Shown: positions 17,676 to 25,667 of the stretch, piece by piece | How positions within the stretch are numbered: position 1 is the first letter of the stretch | Layout of the letters: every line of letters starts with the position of its first letter | Translations under genes and position numbers: made by a program | The notes under the pieces: model-generated | The model's input: only the letters and a program-made list of their open reading frames with translations | The model's database searches: none | Told to the model about the DNA's origin: nothing | From: Pantoea endophytica | Lineage (GTDB): Bacteria > Pseudomonadota > Gammaproteobacteria > Enterobacterales > Enterobacteriaceae | Length of the DNA stretch: 64,000 bases | Reading direction: 5' to 3' | Assembly (NCBI RefSeq): GCF_002858935.1 | Contig: NZ_PJRT01000005.1 | Coordinates: 558,001 to 622,000, forward strand

Positions 17676-17732
17676 ATGCTGGATTTAACACTCAGCAAAA
17701 CCAAAGAAATCGTCAAGCTGTTGAGCGGATGA
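17676..17732 (+). CDS. Possible 18-residue leader peptide
   Basis: An ATG at 17676 opens an 18-codon frame (MLDLTLSKTKEIVKLLSG) whose TGA overlaps the ATG of the following small gene as ATGA. The overlap suggests translational coupling, but the ribosome binding site is poor. It may also be a chance frame, or the first piece of a gene broken by a frameshift. Confidence 0.25.
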   Translation: MLDLTLSKTKEIVKLLSG

Positions 17733-17950
17733 AGCAGGCGGATGTCGCGGCCAGAGCGGGATTAGCGCTCGGGCAACAGGAAACTGAACTCACGCCAGCG
17801 CAGGTAGGCGATATCATCGATAATTACAGTTCGGTTGCATCTGGCTTTGCCCGCAAAGCGGCCGATTTGTTCCCAGAGCAAATCACTGCGGAAACGCTAC
17901 GCTTTCTCCAGGCGCGCATTGACGAAAACATCAAAAACCTGGCGAAATAG
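17729..17950 (+). CDS. Small hypothetical protein
   Basis: A 73-residue hydrophilic protein (MKQADVAARAGLALGQQ start, ending RIDENIKNLAK), rich in Ala, Gln and Glu and predicted helical. No family is recognised. The same frame extends upstream to a GTG at 17642 (102 residues), so the true start is uncertain. I prefer 17729 because it overlaps an upstream stop codon as ATGA. It follows the LysR gene closely on the same strand but in its own context. Confidence 0.5.
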   Translation: MKQADVAARAGLALGQQETELTPAQVGDIIDNYSSVASGFARKAADLFPEQITAETLRFLQARIDENIKNLAK

Positions 17951-18146
17951 TTAGCCGCTGCGGCCCCAAAAAAGCGCCGTTTTCTCGGGCCATTCAGCGC
18001 CCTAACCTGCTTTTATTACTCCCGCTCATAAACCCATTTAGTGATTACGGATAATGCTTTCGCAGATGCCGACTATGCTTACCCTTCTAAAACCATACAA
18101 AAATAAGTTGTACCCCAACATTTAACCCTTTTACTGGAGGTTTGGC

Positions 18147-18695
18147 ATGAGCAGCCAACACTTAACAACACCTGTGCCGTCAATGGCGCCGATCAGCTTC
18201 AAAGTCAACGGTATACAGCAGCAATTAAACGTTGATACCCGCACTACGCTGCTGGACGCATTGCGTGAGCACCTGCATTTGACCGGCACCAAAAAAGGCT
18301 GCGATCACGGCCAATGTGGTGCCTGTACGGTGATGGTCAACGGACGTCGCATCAACGCGTGCCTGACCTTAGCGGTAATGCAGCAGGATGCAGAAATCAC
18401 TACCATTGAAGGTTTGGGAAATCCGGATGAGCTGCATCCCTTGCAGGCGGCGTTCATCAAACATGATGGTTACCAGTGCGGCTACTGCACGCCTGGGCAA
18501 ATATGTTCATCGATGGCGGTGCTGGAAGAGATCAAAGCGGGCATTCCCAGCCACGTCACCCACGATCTGGTTTCCGCGCCCAACGTGACTGCGGATGAAA
18601 TTCGTGAGCGCATGAGTGGCAATATCTGCCGCTGCGGTGCCTATTCCAACATTCTTGCGGCGATTGAAGAGTACGCGGAGGGTCTGGAATCATGA
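18147..18695 (+). CDS. paoA: Aldehyde oxidoreductase iron-sulfur subunit (PaoA/YagT-like), lacking a Tat signal
   Basis: A 182-residue subunit of a xanthine oxidase-family enzyme that carries two [2Fe-2S] clusters. Ligands are C52, C57, C60 and C72 ([10 protein letters not shown]) for the plant-type cluster, and C111, C114, C161 and C163 (CGYC and CRC) for the second. It closely follows E. coli PaoA from residue 13 on. E. coli PaoA has about 50 extra N-terminal residues with a Tat signal that sends the complex to the periplasm. Here TGGAGG sits six bases before the ATG and an in-frame stop lies at 18123-18125, so no signal peptide is encoded. Its gene overlaps paoB by four bases. Confidence 0.92.
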   Translation: MSSQHLTTPVPSMAPISFKVNGIQQQLNVDTRTTLLDALREHLHLTGTKKGCDHGQCGACTVMVNGRRINACLTLAVMQQDAEITTIEGLGNPDELHPLQAAFIKHDGYQCGYCTPGQICSSMAVLEEIKAGIPSHVTHDLVSAPNVTADEIRERMSGNICRCGAYSNILAAIEEYAEGLES

Positions 18696-19642
18696 AAGCC
18701 TTCACTTACCAGCGGGTCAAAACCCCGGCTGAAGCCGCTACCAGCGCCCAGCAACATACCAATGCCAAATTCATCGCCGGCGGCACCAATCTGCTCGATC
18801 TGATGAAGCTGGAGATTGAGACGCCCGCGCATCTTATTGATGTGAATGGGCTTGAGCTGGACAAAATCGAGGCCACAGCCGATGGCGGATTACGCATCGG
18901 CGCATTGGTGCGTAACACCGATCTGGCGGCCGATGCGCGTATTCGCCGTGATTATGGCGTGCTGTCGCGCGCGTTAGTGGCTGGCGCTTCCGGCCAGTTA
19001 CGTAATCAGGCGACAACCGCAGGTAATCTGCTGCAGCGCACGCGTTGCCCCTACTTCTATGACACCAACCAACCGTGCAACAAACGTTTACCCGGCAGCG
19101 GCTGCGCGGCGCTGGATGGCTTCAGTCGCCAGCATGCGGTGGTCGGAACCAGCCAGGCCTGTATCGCCACCCATCCGAGCGATATGGCGGTGGCGATGCG
19201 TTTGCTGGATGCGGTAGTGGAAACGGTCAGCCCGGATGGGCGAGAGCGCAAAATCCCGATTGCTGAATTCTATCGTGCGCCTGGCAATACGCCGCATCTG
19301 GAAACCGTGCTCACTCCTGGCGAGCTGATTGTGGCCGTTACACTGCCGGCTCCGCTGGGCGGCACGCACATTTACCGCAAGGTGCGCGACCGCGCGTCTT
19401 ACGCTTTTGCGCTGGTCTCTGTTGCCGCCATCATTCAGCCGGATAAATCCGGTCGCGTGGCGCTCGGTGGCGTGGCACATCAGCCGTGGCGGTTGGCAGA
19501 GGCGGACAATGCGCTGATTCAGGGCGCGCAGGCAGTGAGCGATCGGCTGTTCGCCACGGCGCAACCTACCGCTGAAAACGAGTTTAAGATCATTCTGGCG
19601 CAGCGAACGCTCGCTTCCGTATTGGCAGAAGCGAGGGGATAA
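18692..19642 (+). CDS. paoB: Aldehyde oxidoreductase FAD-binding subunit (PaoB/YagS-like)
   Basis: A 316-residue FAD subunit: [13 protein letters not shown] (residues 28-40) and the [13 protein letters not shown] loop bind FAD. Unlike most members of the family it has the PaoB insertion with cysteines C119, C129, C138 and C157, which in E. coli PaoB hold an extra [4Fe-4S] cluster. ATGA overlap with paoA indicates coupled translation. It passes electrons between the molybdenum site and the external acceptor. Confidence 0.92.
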   Translation: MKAFTYQRVKTPAEAATSAQQHTNAKFIAGGTNLLDLMKLEIETPAHLIDVNGLELDKIEATADGGLRIGALVRNTDLAADARIRRDYGVLSRALVAGASGQLRNQATTAGNLLQRTRCPYFYDTNQPCNKRLPGSGCAALDGFSRQHAVVGTSQACIATHPSDMAVAMRLLDAVVETVSPDGRERKIPIAEFYRAPGNTPHLETVLTPGELIVAVTLPAPLGGTHIYRKVRDRASYAFALVSVAAIIQPDKSGRVALGGVAHQPWRLAEADNALIQGAQAVSDRLFATAQPTAENEFKIILAQRTLASVLAEARG

Positions 19643-19645
19643 CTG

Positions 19646-21844
19646 ATGAAATTCGAAAAATCCGCAGGCAATAACCCAATTGATCAGCTCAAGGTAGTTG
19701 GTCAGCCACTCAATCGTATCGACGGACCGCTGAAAACCTCCGGCCTGGCGCATTACGCCTACGAATGGCATCACGAAGCGCCCAATGCGGCGTACGGCTA
19801 TGTGGTCGGCGCGCCGATCGCCAAAGGAAAAATCACCGCCATTGATGTGCAGGCAGCGCAAAATGCGTCGGGCGTGTTAGCGGTGGTGACGGCTAACAAC
19901 GCGGGAAAACTGGGCAAAGGCGATAAAAATACCGCTCGCCTGTTGGCCAGCGATACCATCGAACACTATCACCAGGCCGTCGCACTGGTCGTGGCGGAGA
20001 CGTTTGAGCAGGCGCGTGCGGCGGCGAGTTTAGTGAAGGTGGATTGTCAGCGTGAGCGCGGCGCTTATGATCTCGCGCAGCAAAAGCCGGGCGTTACCTC
20101 CGCGCCCGAAGATACGCCAGATAAATCCGTCGGTGATTTCGCCGGTGCGTTTACTGCAGCTGACGTCAAGCTGGATGCGCACTACACCACGCCGGACCAA
20201 AGCCACACCGCGATGGAACCGCACGCCTCGATGGCGACGTGGCAAGGCGATAAACTCACCGTCTGGACCTCGAATCAGATGATTGACTGGTGCCGCACCG
20301 ATCTGGCCGCCACGCTCAACATGCCGATGGAGAAGATCCGCATCGTGTCGCCTTATATTGGCGGCGGCTTTGGCGGCAAGCTGTTCCTGCGCAGCGATGC
20401 AGTGTTAGCTGCGCTGGGTGCGCGCGCGGTTAAGCGTCCGGTCAAAGTGATGCTGCCTCGGCCATTAATCGCCAATAACACCACACATCGACCGGCCACC
20501 ATTCAGCACATCCGCATCGGCACCGATAAAGCCGGCAAGATTCAGGCCATCGCGCATGAAAGCTGGTCGGGGAACCTGCCGGGAGGCACACCTGAAACCG
20601 CCGTGCAGCAAACGGAACTGCTTTACGCCGGTGCTAACCGCTTTACCGGATTACGACTGGCGACGCTGGATCTGCCCGAAGGTAACGCCATGCGCGCACC
20701 GGGTGAAGCGCCTGGACTCATGGCGCTTGAAATTGCCATTGATGAAATAGCGGAAAAAGTGGGCATTGATCCGATCGCCTTCCGCATCCTCAATGACACG
20801 CAGGTCGATCCGGCCAAACCCGAGCGCCCTTTCTCACGCCGCCAGCTGGTTGAGTGCCTGAATACCGGCGCCGAGCGCTTTGGCTGGTCACGACGCAACG
20901 CCAAACCGGCAATGGTCAAAGAGGGACGCTGGCTGGTCGGCATGGGTGTTGCGGCCGGTTTTCGTAACAACATGGTGGCGCCTTCCGGTGCGCGTGTGCA
21001 TCTGGACAATAACGGCATCATCACCGTTGAAACCGACATGACCGACATCGGCACCGGCAGCTACACCATCCTCGCGCAAACGGCGGCGGAGATGATGGGC
21101 GTACCGATTGAGCGTGTGGCGGTTCGTTTAGGCGATTCAGACTTCCCGGTTTCTGCCGGTTCCGGCGGACAATGGGGCGCGAACACCTCAACATCCGGCG
21201 TTTACGCCGCCTGCGTGAAATTACGTGAAGCGGTCGCCAGCAAACTGGGCTTTGATGCGCAACGCGCTACTTTCAGCGACGGTCAGGTGCATGACGGAAA
21301 CCAGAGCGCACCGCTCGCCCAGGCCGCCGCTGAAGCCACCATCACTGTGGAAGACACCATCGAGTTTGGCGACCTTGACGAGCAATATCAGCAATCCACT
21401 TTCGCCGGACACTTCATTGAAGTCGGCGTGGACGTCGCTACCGGTGAAGTGCGCGTGCGGCGCATGCTGGCGGTTTGTGCCGCCGGACGCATTCTCAATC
21501 CCAAAACGGCGCGCAGTCAGGTGATTGGTGCCATGACGATGGGACTTGGCGGCGCGTTGATGGAGGAGCTGTTCGTCGATGAACGCCTCGGTTATTTCGT
21601 CAACCACGATATGGCGGGCTACGAAGTGCCGGTTCACGCCGATATCCCGCAGCAGGAGGTGATCTTCCTTGATGACACCGATCCCATCTCCTCACCGATG
21701 AAAGCAAAGGGCGTGGGTGAACTGGGCTTGTGCGGCGTCAGCGCGGCAATCGTTAATGCCATTTACAACGCCACCGGCGTACGCGTGCGCGACTATCCGG
21801 TGACGCTGGATAAGTTACTTAAAGGCTTGCCTGCCCTTGTCTAA
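19646..21844 (+). CDS. paoC: Aldehyde oxidoreductase molybdenum-binding subunit (PaoC/YagR-like)
   Basis: A 732-residue molybdopterin subunit, the same length as E. coli PaoC. The cofactor-binding regions IGGGFGGKLF and GSGGQWGANTST are present. The catalytic base falls at E692 in GVGELGLCG, the same number as the known E692 of E. coli PaoC. The enzyme oxidises aromatic aldehydes to acids. It starts three bases after paoB. With MocA nearby the cofactor is expected to be molybdopterin cytosine dinucleotide. Confidence 0.93.
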   Translation: MKFEKSAGNNPIDQLKVVGQPLNRIDGPLKTSGLAHYAYEWHHEAPNAAYGYVVGAPIAKGKITAIDVQAAQNASGVLAVVTANNAGKLGKGDKNTARLLASDTIEHYHQAVALVVAETFEQARAAASLVKVDCQRERGAYDLAQQKPGVTSAPEDTPDKSVGDFAGAFTAADVKLDAHYTTPDQSHTAMEPHASMATWQGDKLTVWTSNQMIDWCRTDLAATLNMPMEKIRIVSPYIGGGFGGKLFLRSDAVLAALGARAVKRPVKVMLPRPLIANNTTHRPATIQHIRIGTDKAGKIQAIAHESWSGNLPGGTPETAVQQTELLYAGANRFTGLRLATLDLPEGNAMRAPGEAPGLMALEIAIDEIAEKVGIDPIAFRILNDTQVDPAKPERPFSRRQLVECLNTGAERFGWSRRNAKPAMVKEGRWLVGMGVAAGFRNNMVAPSGARVHLDNNGIITVETDMTDIGTGSYTILAQTAAEMMGVPIERVAVRLGDSDFPVSAGSGGQWGANTSTSGVYAACVKLREAVASKLGFDAQRATFSDGQVHDGNQSAPLAQAAAEATITVEDTIEFGDLDEQYQQSTFAGHFIEVGVDVATGEVRVRRMLAVCAAGRILNPKTARSQVIGAMTMGLGGALMEELFVDERLGYFVNHDMAGYEVPVHADIPQQEVIFLDDTDPISSPMKAKGVGELGLCGVSAAIVNAIYNATGVRVRDYPVTLDKLLKGLPALV

Positions 21845-21861
21845 AGCTGAGGAGAAGCGCA

Positions 21862-22785
21862 TTGCAGCAGCTACTGATTGACGACGATCTGCATCCGCAG
21901 ATCAAGCCGCAGCAGGCTTTACAGACCGATGACAGTGAAAGCATCCTGCGCTTCGCGCTTGAAGCAATGGAGGCAGATTCCGCTGCCGTGCTGGTCACGC
22001 TGGTTGAGATTCGCGGTGGCGCGGCGCGGGCATTGGGTGCGCAGATGGTGGTGCGGGAAGATGGCCGCTATTGCGGCTATGTTTCCGGCGGCTGCGTGGA
22101 AGCGGCGGCGGCTTATGAAGCGTTGCAAGTTATCGCCACTGGCAAAGATCGCTTTGTGAGATATGGCGAAGGATCGCCTTATTTGGACATTGTGCTGCCC
22201 TGTGGCGGCGGCATCACGCTGGCTTTCCATCAGCTACGTGACGCGCAACCGCTGAGAAACGTGCTGGATTTGCTGGCAAAACGTCAACCCGCAGCGCTGC
22301 GCTATCTGCCGACGTTTCAGCGGCTGGCGAGCGCTGCTTGCACTGAGATAACCGGCTGGCAGGAGGATGCCTTTATCACCGGCTATCTGCCAAAAACACG
22401 CGTGGCGGTATATGGACGTTCAGTCGAAGCGTTGGCGACGGCGTCGATTGCGCAGGCCGCTGGTTACGAGGTGCTTTCTGGCGAGGATGTGCAGGCGCAG
22501 GCCGTTGATCCCTTTACGGCGGTGATTTTGCTGTATCACGATCTCGATCGCGAACTCCCAGTGCTTCTGGCAGCGCTGCGTTCTGCGCCCTTCTATATCG
22601 GAGCATTGGGAAGTCGGCGCACGCATGCAACGCGTATTGAGAAACTGCTGTCGCTCGGGTTTAGTGAGGAAGAGATTGCGCGTATCAAAGCGCCTATAGG
22701 CATCTTTGCCCAGGCGCGCGATGCGCGCACGCTAGCGCTATCAATTGTCGCGGATGTCGCGGCGGCTCGGCTCAACGTGGTTTAG
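21862..22785 (+). CDS. paoD: XdhC/PaoD-type molybdenum cofactor maturation factor
   Basis: A 307-residue XdhC/CoxI-family protein with the N-terminal XdhC domain (LVTLVEIRGGAARALGAQM and CGYVSGGCVEAAA) and a C-terminal Rossmann part (YIGALGSRRTHATR). PaoD binds the sulfurated cytosine dinucleotide cofactor and inserts it into PaoC. The start appears to be TTG at 21862, preceded by GAGGAG; no ATG fits the conserved N-terminus. It closes the paoABCD operon and its 3' end overlaps the convergent mocA gene by 14 bases. Confidence 0.9.
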   Translation: MQQLLIDDDLHPQIKPQQALQTDDSESILRFALEAMEADSAAVLVTLVEIRGGAARALGAQMVVREDGRYCGYVSGGCVEAAAAYEALQVIATGKDRFVRYGEGSPYLDIVLPCGGGITLAFHQLRDAQPLRNVLDLLAKRQPAALRYLPTFQRLASAACTEITGWQEDAFITGYLPKTRVAVYGRSVEALATASIAQAAGYEVLSGEDVQAQAVDPFTAVILLYHDLDRELPVLLAALRSAPFYIGALGSRRTHATRIEKLLSLGFSEEEIARIKAPIGIFAQARDARTLALSIVADVAAARLNVV

Positions 22786-23347
22786 CCACCACATCGAGAT
22801 CGCGCTGTACAGCAGCATCCGCTTCAAGTGTGACCAGTAAGCGCGAGTCCAGTAACGCTCTGGCACCCTCATCGCCCTGCAAATTGCGTAACGCCTCAGC
22901 GTAGCATCCAGCAAACCCGACCGGATGGCCGGGTTTACCTTTATAGGTAAGACGCACCTGCGCCGCGCCCTTTTCTAACGCCTCTTTTACTTGCCAATAA
23001 TGATCCACCGTTAGCCACGGCATATCTCCCAGCGTAATGATCCATCCGTTCCAGTGAGCGGTCATCGCCACACCCGCCGCAATGGATTCGCCGCTGCCGC
23101 CACTTTCACACAGCACAAGCTGCACGCCCGCCTTTACTGCATGCTGACGCACCGCCAGATAGTCGGGACGCGTTACCAGCGCCACCGGCAACCCGCTCAG
23201 CTTTGCCTGTTCGATCACCGTTTCAATTACCGCCGGCGCATCGTCGCCCATGCTGGCCAGCAACTTATTGCCGCTGCCGCCGCTGGCGATATAACGCGAA
23301 CCTTTACCTGCCGCGAGGATGAGAATGCCGGGCGTTGCTGAATCCAT
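22772..23347 (-). CDS. mocA: Molybdenum cofactor cytidylyltransferase (MocA-like)
   Basis: A 191-residue NTP-transferase: the nucleotide-binding opening LILAAGKGSRY and the LGDMPWLT motif are as in MocA, which joins CMP to molybdopterin. The PaoABC cofactor needs exactly this modification, so its place beside paoD is meaningful. It is read from the other strand, overlaps paoD tail-to-tail by 14 bases, and is divergent from an OhrR-like regulator gene. Confidence 0.88.
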   Translation of the reverse strand: MDSATPGILILAAGKGSRYIASGGSGNKLLASMGDDAPAVIETVIEQAKLSGLPVALVTRPDYLAVRQHAVKAGVQLVLCESGGSGESIAAGVAMTAHWNGWIITLGDMPWLTVDHYWQVKEALEKGAAQVRLTYKGKPGHPVGFAGCYAEALRNLQGDEGARALLDSRLLVTLEADAAVQRDLDVVAKPR

Positions 23348-23440
23348 AGAAGTTTTAAACCTTGCGTTACCATCGATTGTTAATGAAATTATAGTTAATT
23401 ATATGATTTATAATAGATATTAACAAAAAACAGCCAATCC

Positions 23441-23476
23441 AAATTAGATTGACTTCAATCTAATTTATGTCAATAT
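23441..23476. promoter_or_regulatory. Perfect palindrome overlapping the ohrR-like promoter
   Basis: Arms AAATTAGATTG (23441-23451) and CAATCTAATTT (23456-23466) are perfectly complementary with a 4-base spacer. They overlap a likely sigma-70 promoter reading right: TTGACT (23449-23454) and CAATAT (23471-23476) with 16 bases between. This is the expected layout for autorepression by the MarR-family protein encoded just downstream; the mocA promoter lies in the same gap. Confidence 0.7.
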
Positions 23477-23530
23477 ATTCACGTTTTTCAGTCTTAACGA
23501 CTGCAACTCTGCCTTAAAAATAGTGGTGAT

Positions 23531-24013
23531 ATGAAAGAGTTAAACGATGAAGTTTGCTGTGTAGGTCCTGAGAGTGAAGCGCCGGTGACTGTCGACCAGT
23601 TTCTCTGCTTCGCGCTCTATTCCGCGTCCCTTGCGATGACCAAACTTTATCAGTCGCGACTGAAACCACTGGGTTTGACCTATCCGCAGTATCTGGTGCT
23701 GCTGGCGCTGTGGGAAAAAGACCATGTCACCGTTTCAGAATTGGGCGCGCGCGTGCAGCTGGATTCTGGCACGCTCAGCCAGCTTTTAAAACGACTGGAG
23801 CAGGCTGGCATTATCAGTAGAAAACGCGATGTCGGTGGCGATGAGCGCAGAGTGTTGATCTCCGTCACTGAGCAGGGACAAGAATTAAAGATCGCGGCGG
23901 CCGGCGTTCCGGCTGACATGGTGTCAGTGATGGATACGCCTTATGAAGAACTGGCCGATCTCACTGCACGTGTAACCACGCTGCGCCAGAAACTGATCAA
24001 TGCCCTGCCCTGA
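23531..24013 (+). CDS. MarR-family regulator, OhrR-like
   Basis: A 160-residue winged-helix protein matching the OhrR branch: QFLCFALYSAS with a Cys at position 26, the site of the peroxide-sensing Cys in OhrR, then LGLTYPQYLVLLALWE and LDSGTLSQLLKRLEQAG. OhrR proteins repress ohr and lose DNA binding when the Cys is oxidised. No ohr gene lies nearby; the divergent neighbour is mocA and beyond it paoABCD. It may link redox or aldehyde stress to the aldehyde oxidoreductase module, which is inference. Confidence 0.82.
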   Translation: MKELNDEVCCVGPESEAPVTVDQFLCFALYSASLAMTKLYQSRLKPLGLTYPQYLVLLALWEKDHVTVSELGARVQLDSGTLSQLLKRLEQAGIISRKRDVGGDERRVLISVTEQGQELKIAAAGVPADMVSVMDTPYEELADLTARVTTLRQKLINALP

Positions 24014-24094
24014 GGGCGCGAAATAATACATTCCTATGAATGCTTTGGAGCAAGCTGAAAAATGTTAATTAGCAAAGGGATTAAGGAGAAGGTG

Positions 24095-24301
24095 ATGTCA
24101 GACGAGAAAGCGGAAAATATGGATGACATTCATGCTGTCATTGGTCACGCCGTGTCATGCCTGCTTAAATCCGATCAACCTTTGCAACTTGATCACATTA
24201 CTGCGCTATTGAAGCAGCAAGAAGAAGCCGCGCCCGTTCAGCTCAAGCAGGATTATGTCAACGCGATGAGTAAGATTGCGGAAAAGTGTTTAGCATCGTA
24301 A
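24095..24301 (+). CDS. AriR/YmgB-like small regulatory protein
   Basis: A 68-residue helical protein. The pattern IGHAVSCLLKSDQPLQLDHI followed by LLKQQEEA and a C-terminal helix fits the YmgB/AriR/YcgZ group of small connector proteins that act through the Rcs system in biofilm and acid stress. AAGGAG lies six bases before the ATG at 24095, which is better than the longer frame from 24062. It converges exactly with a second AriR-like gene. Confidence 0.6.
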   Translation: MSDEKAENMDDIHAVIGHAVSCLLKSDQPLQLDHITALLKQQEEAAPVQLKQDYVNAMSKIAEKCLAS

Positions 24302-24574
24302 TCAGTGCTTTTTCTGATTCGGGATATTAGCATGCTTCTCACTACTGAAATCTTCTCCGTCGCGTTGCGTGCTGGTCCTGACGCTATGATTTCTGACATC
24401 CGCCAGTGCGCGTTGGCAGGCAACTCGCCTGTAGCTTTCCTCTTCTGTTTCCGCCATCTCTTCAAGTTTGGCTATAAGCGCCGCAGAGGATACTGCAACC
24501 TGGTCTTCTAAAAGAGCAAGCAGCGCCTCACCAATCATTCGGTCCTTCATCTGTTCATCATAACTGCTGGTCAT
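24302..24574 (-). CDS. Second AriR/YmgB-like small protein
   Basis: A 90-residue protein whose first 60 residues follow the AriR pattern (IGEALLALLEDQVAVSSAALIAKLEE split as IGEALLALLEDQ and SSAALIAKLEE, then a third helix with ALADV). The C-terminal 30 residues are polar and probably disordered. Its stop codon abuts the stop codon of the convergent AriR-like gene with no spacer. Role is inferred from family resemblance only. Confidence 0.55.
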   Translation of the reverse strand: MTSSYDEQMKDRMIGEALLALLEDQVAVSSAALIAKLEEMAETEEESYRRVACQRALADVRNHSVRTSTQRDGEDFSSEKHANIPNQKKH

Positions 24575-24867
24575 TTAATTCTCTGTGTAGTCATATTTAC
24601 TCAAGCTTAAGAGTTATTAACCAATGGCGTTGTTATCTTGAGAAAATCAACGTGCGTCAGTCAGGTTAAGAGAAAACAATTGTTTTGTAAAATCCAATCT
24701 AATTCAGCAGCGCTATCAGCAAGTCTTGCCGCATAAAAAATGATCGCCGCGGCGCGATGACATTCCCCGATAAAAACAAGCTCATCCAACTTGATTAAAG
24801 ATAAGAAAAGTCTTAGTGGCCTCGCGTACGTTTTCATGGCGAATAATCACCACAGGAAATAAATAGT
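24575..24867. other. AT-rich noncoding interval
   Basis: This 293-base interval shows no gene, clear hairpin terminator or repeat. It must hold the promoters of the AriR-like gene on the left and of the exported-protein frame at 24868 on the right. Confidence 0.4.
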
Positions 24868-25149
24868 ATGAAAGCCGCAACCCCTGCTTTTCTCACCTCA
24901 CTTTGCCTTACTGTTATCGGTTAGGATGCAGCGAAATTGAAAATCTATCAGTTCAGAAAATTCACTTTTAATGTGAAGAATCATGAAGTCACCTGCGACG
25001 GCAAGATGATGGCGGAGATAGCCACCACCGACTCTGCGCGTGTTATGCAAGGCGATGGATTGACCGTCATTTTCTATCACTATTTTCCGGAAAAAGCGGC
25101 GGTGATGAAGGATGGCCAGTTTGTCGATTGGGCCAGACTGAAACGTTAA
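24868..25149 (+). pseudogene. Small exported protein frame interrupted by an in-frame amber codon
   Basis: An ATG at 24868 preceded by AGGAAAT opens MKAATPAFLTSLCLTVIG, a convincing signal-peptide start. A TAG at 24922-24924 follows at codon 19, and the same frame then continues without a stop for 74 codons (DAAKLKIYQFRKFTFNVKN to DGQFVDWARLKR). The second part has well-behaved codon use but only a TTG (24937) as internal start and no Shine-Dalgarno box. The simplest view is one gene of about 93 residues broken by a point mutation. Amber readthrough, or a sequencing error, would restore it. No family is recognised. Confidence 0.6.
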
Positions 25150-25404
25150 CGATAATGCGGGCAGCAAGGAGGCTGCACTCTCTTCTACAGGCGTGATAAA
25201 CACTCGCCAGCGCATTCCATTCGTCTGTGACTTTTATCAATGATTAATAATGTTAAATAAGCCGATTAAAAAGCGTTCACTAAACCGCATTAGGGTATTT
25301 CGCTAAAATATCTTTGTTTACAGTTTATAACGGTAGGATTTATTCCACTTACTACACTGGGAGCGTGTATTTGCACGCTATTAACTTTATAAGGAATAAC
25401 TCCA

Positions 25405-25626
25405 GTGCGTAAATTTTCTCTGATTGTATTAACTGCGGGCGTGCTGCTGTCGGTCACTTCTCAGGTCGAAGCGAAGGGCTGCATCAAAGGAGCGGTTGTC
25501 GGCGGCGTGGCGGGCCACGTGGCGCATCACGGCGTTGCGGGTGCAGCAGCGGGTTGTGCGGTTGGTCACCATATGGCGAACAAAAAGCAGAAAGAAGCGG
25601 ACAGCAAACAGCAGCAATCTAAGTAA
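25405..25626 (+). CDS. Small exported glycine-zipper protein
   Basis: A 73-residue protein with a Sec signal peptide (MRKFSLIVLTAGVLLSVTS, ending QVEA) and a mature region built of Gly/Ala/His repeats (GAVVGGVAGHVAHHGVAGAA), followed by a Lys/Gln-rich tail. Two Cys residues flank the zipper. The start codon is GTG, with AAGGA eight bases upstream. Glycine-zipper proteins associate with membranes or the cell envelope; the role is unknown. It is a single-gene unit followed by a strong hairpin. Confidence 0.7.
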   Translation: MRKFSLIVLTAGVLLSVTSQVEAKGCIKGAVVGGVAGHVAHHGVAGAAAGCAVGHHMANKKQKEADSKQQQSK

Positions 25627-25633
25627 TTCCCTG

Positions 25634-25657
25634 AGCTGCCTGTGCAAACAGGCAGCT
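25634..25657. terminator. Terminator-like hairpin with GCAA tetraloop
   Basis: Perfect 10-base arms AGCTGCCTGT (25634-25643) and ACAGGCAGCT (25648-25657) enclose GCAA, a stable GNRA loop. It lies between the ends of two convergent genes. There is no long T-run on either side, so it may be a weak bidirectional terminator or an RNA-stabilising stem. Confidence 0.6.
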
Positions 25658-25667
25658 GTAAAACGCG

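Noticed and set aside
24898..25215. 105-codon minus-strand frame opposite the amber-interrupted gene
   Set aside because: The plus strand has the signal-peptide start, better codon pattern and a ribosome binding site; the minus frame looks like its shadow.
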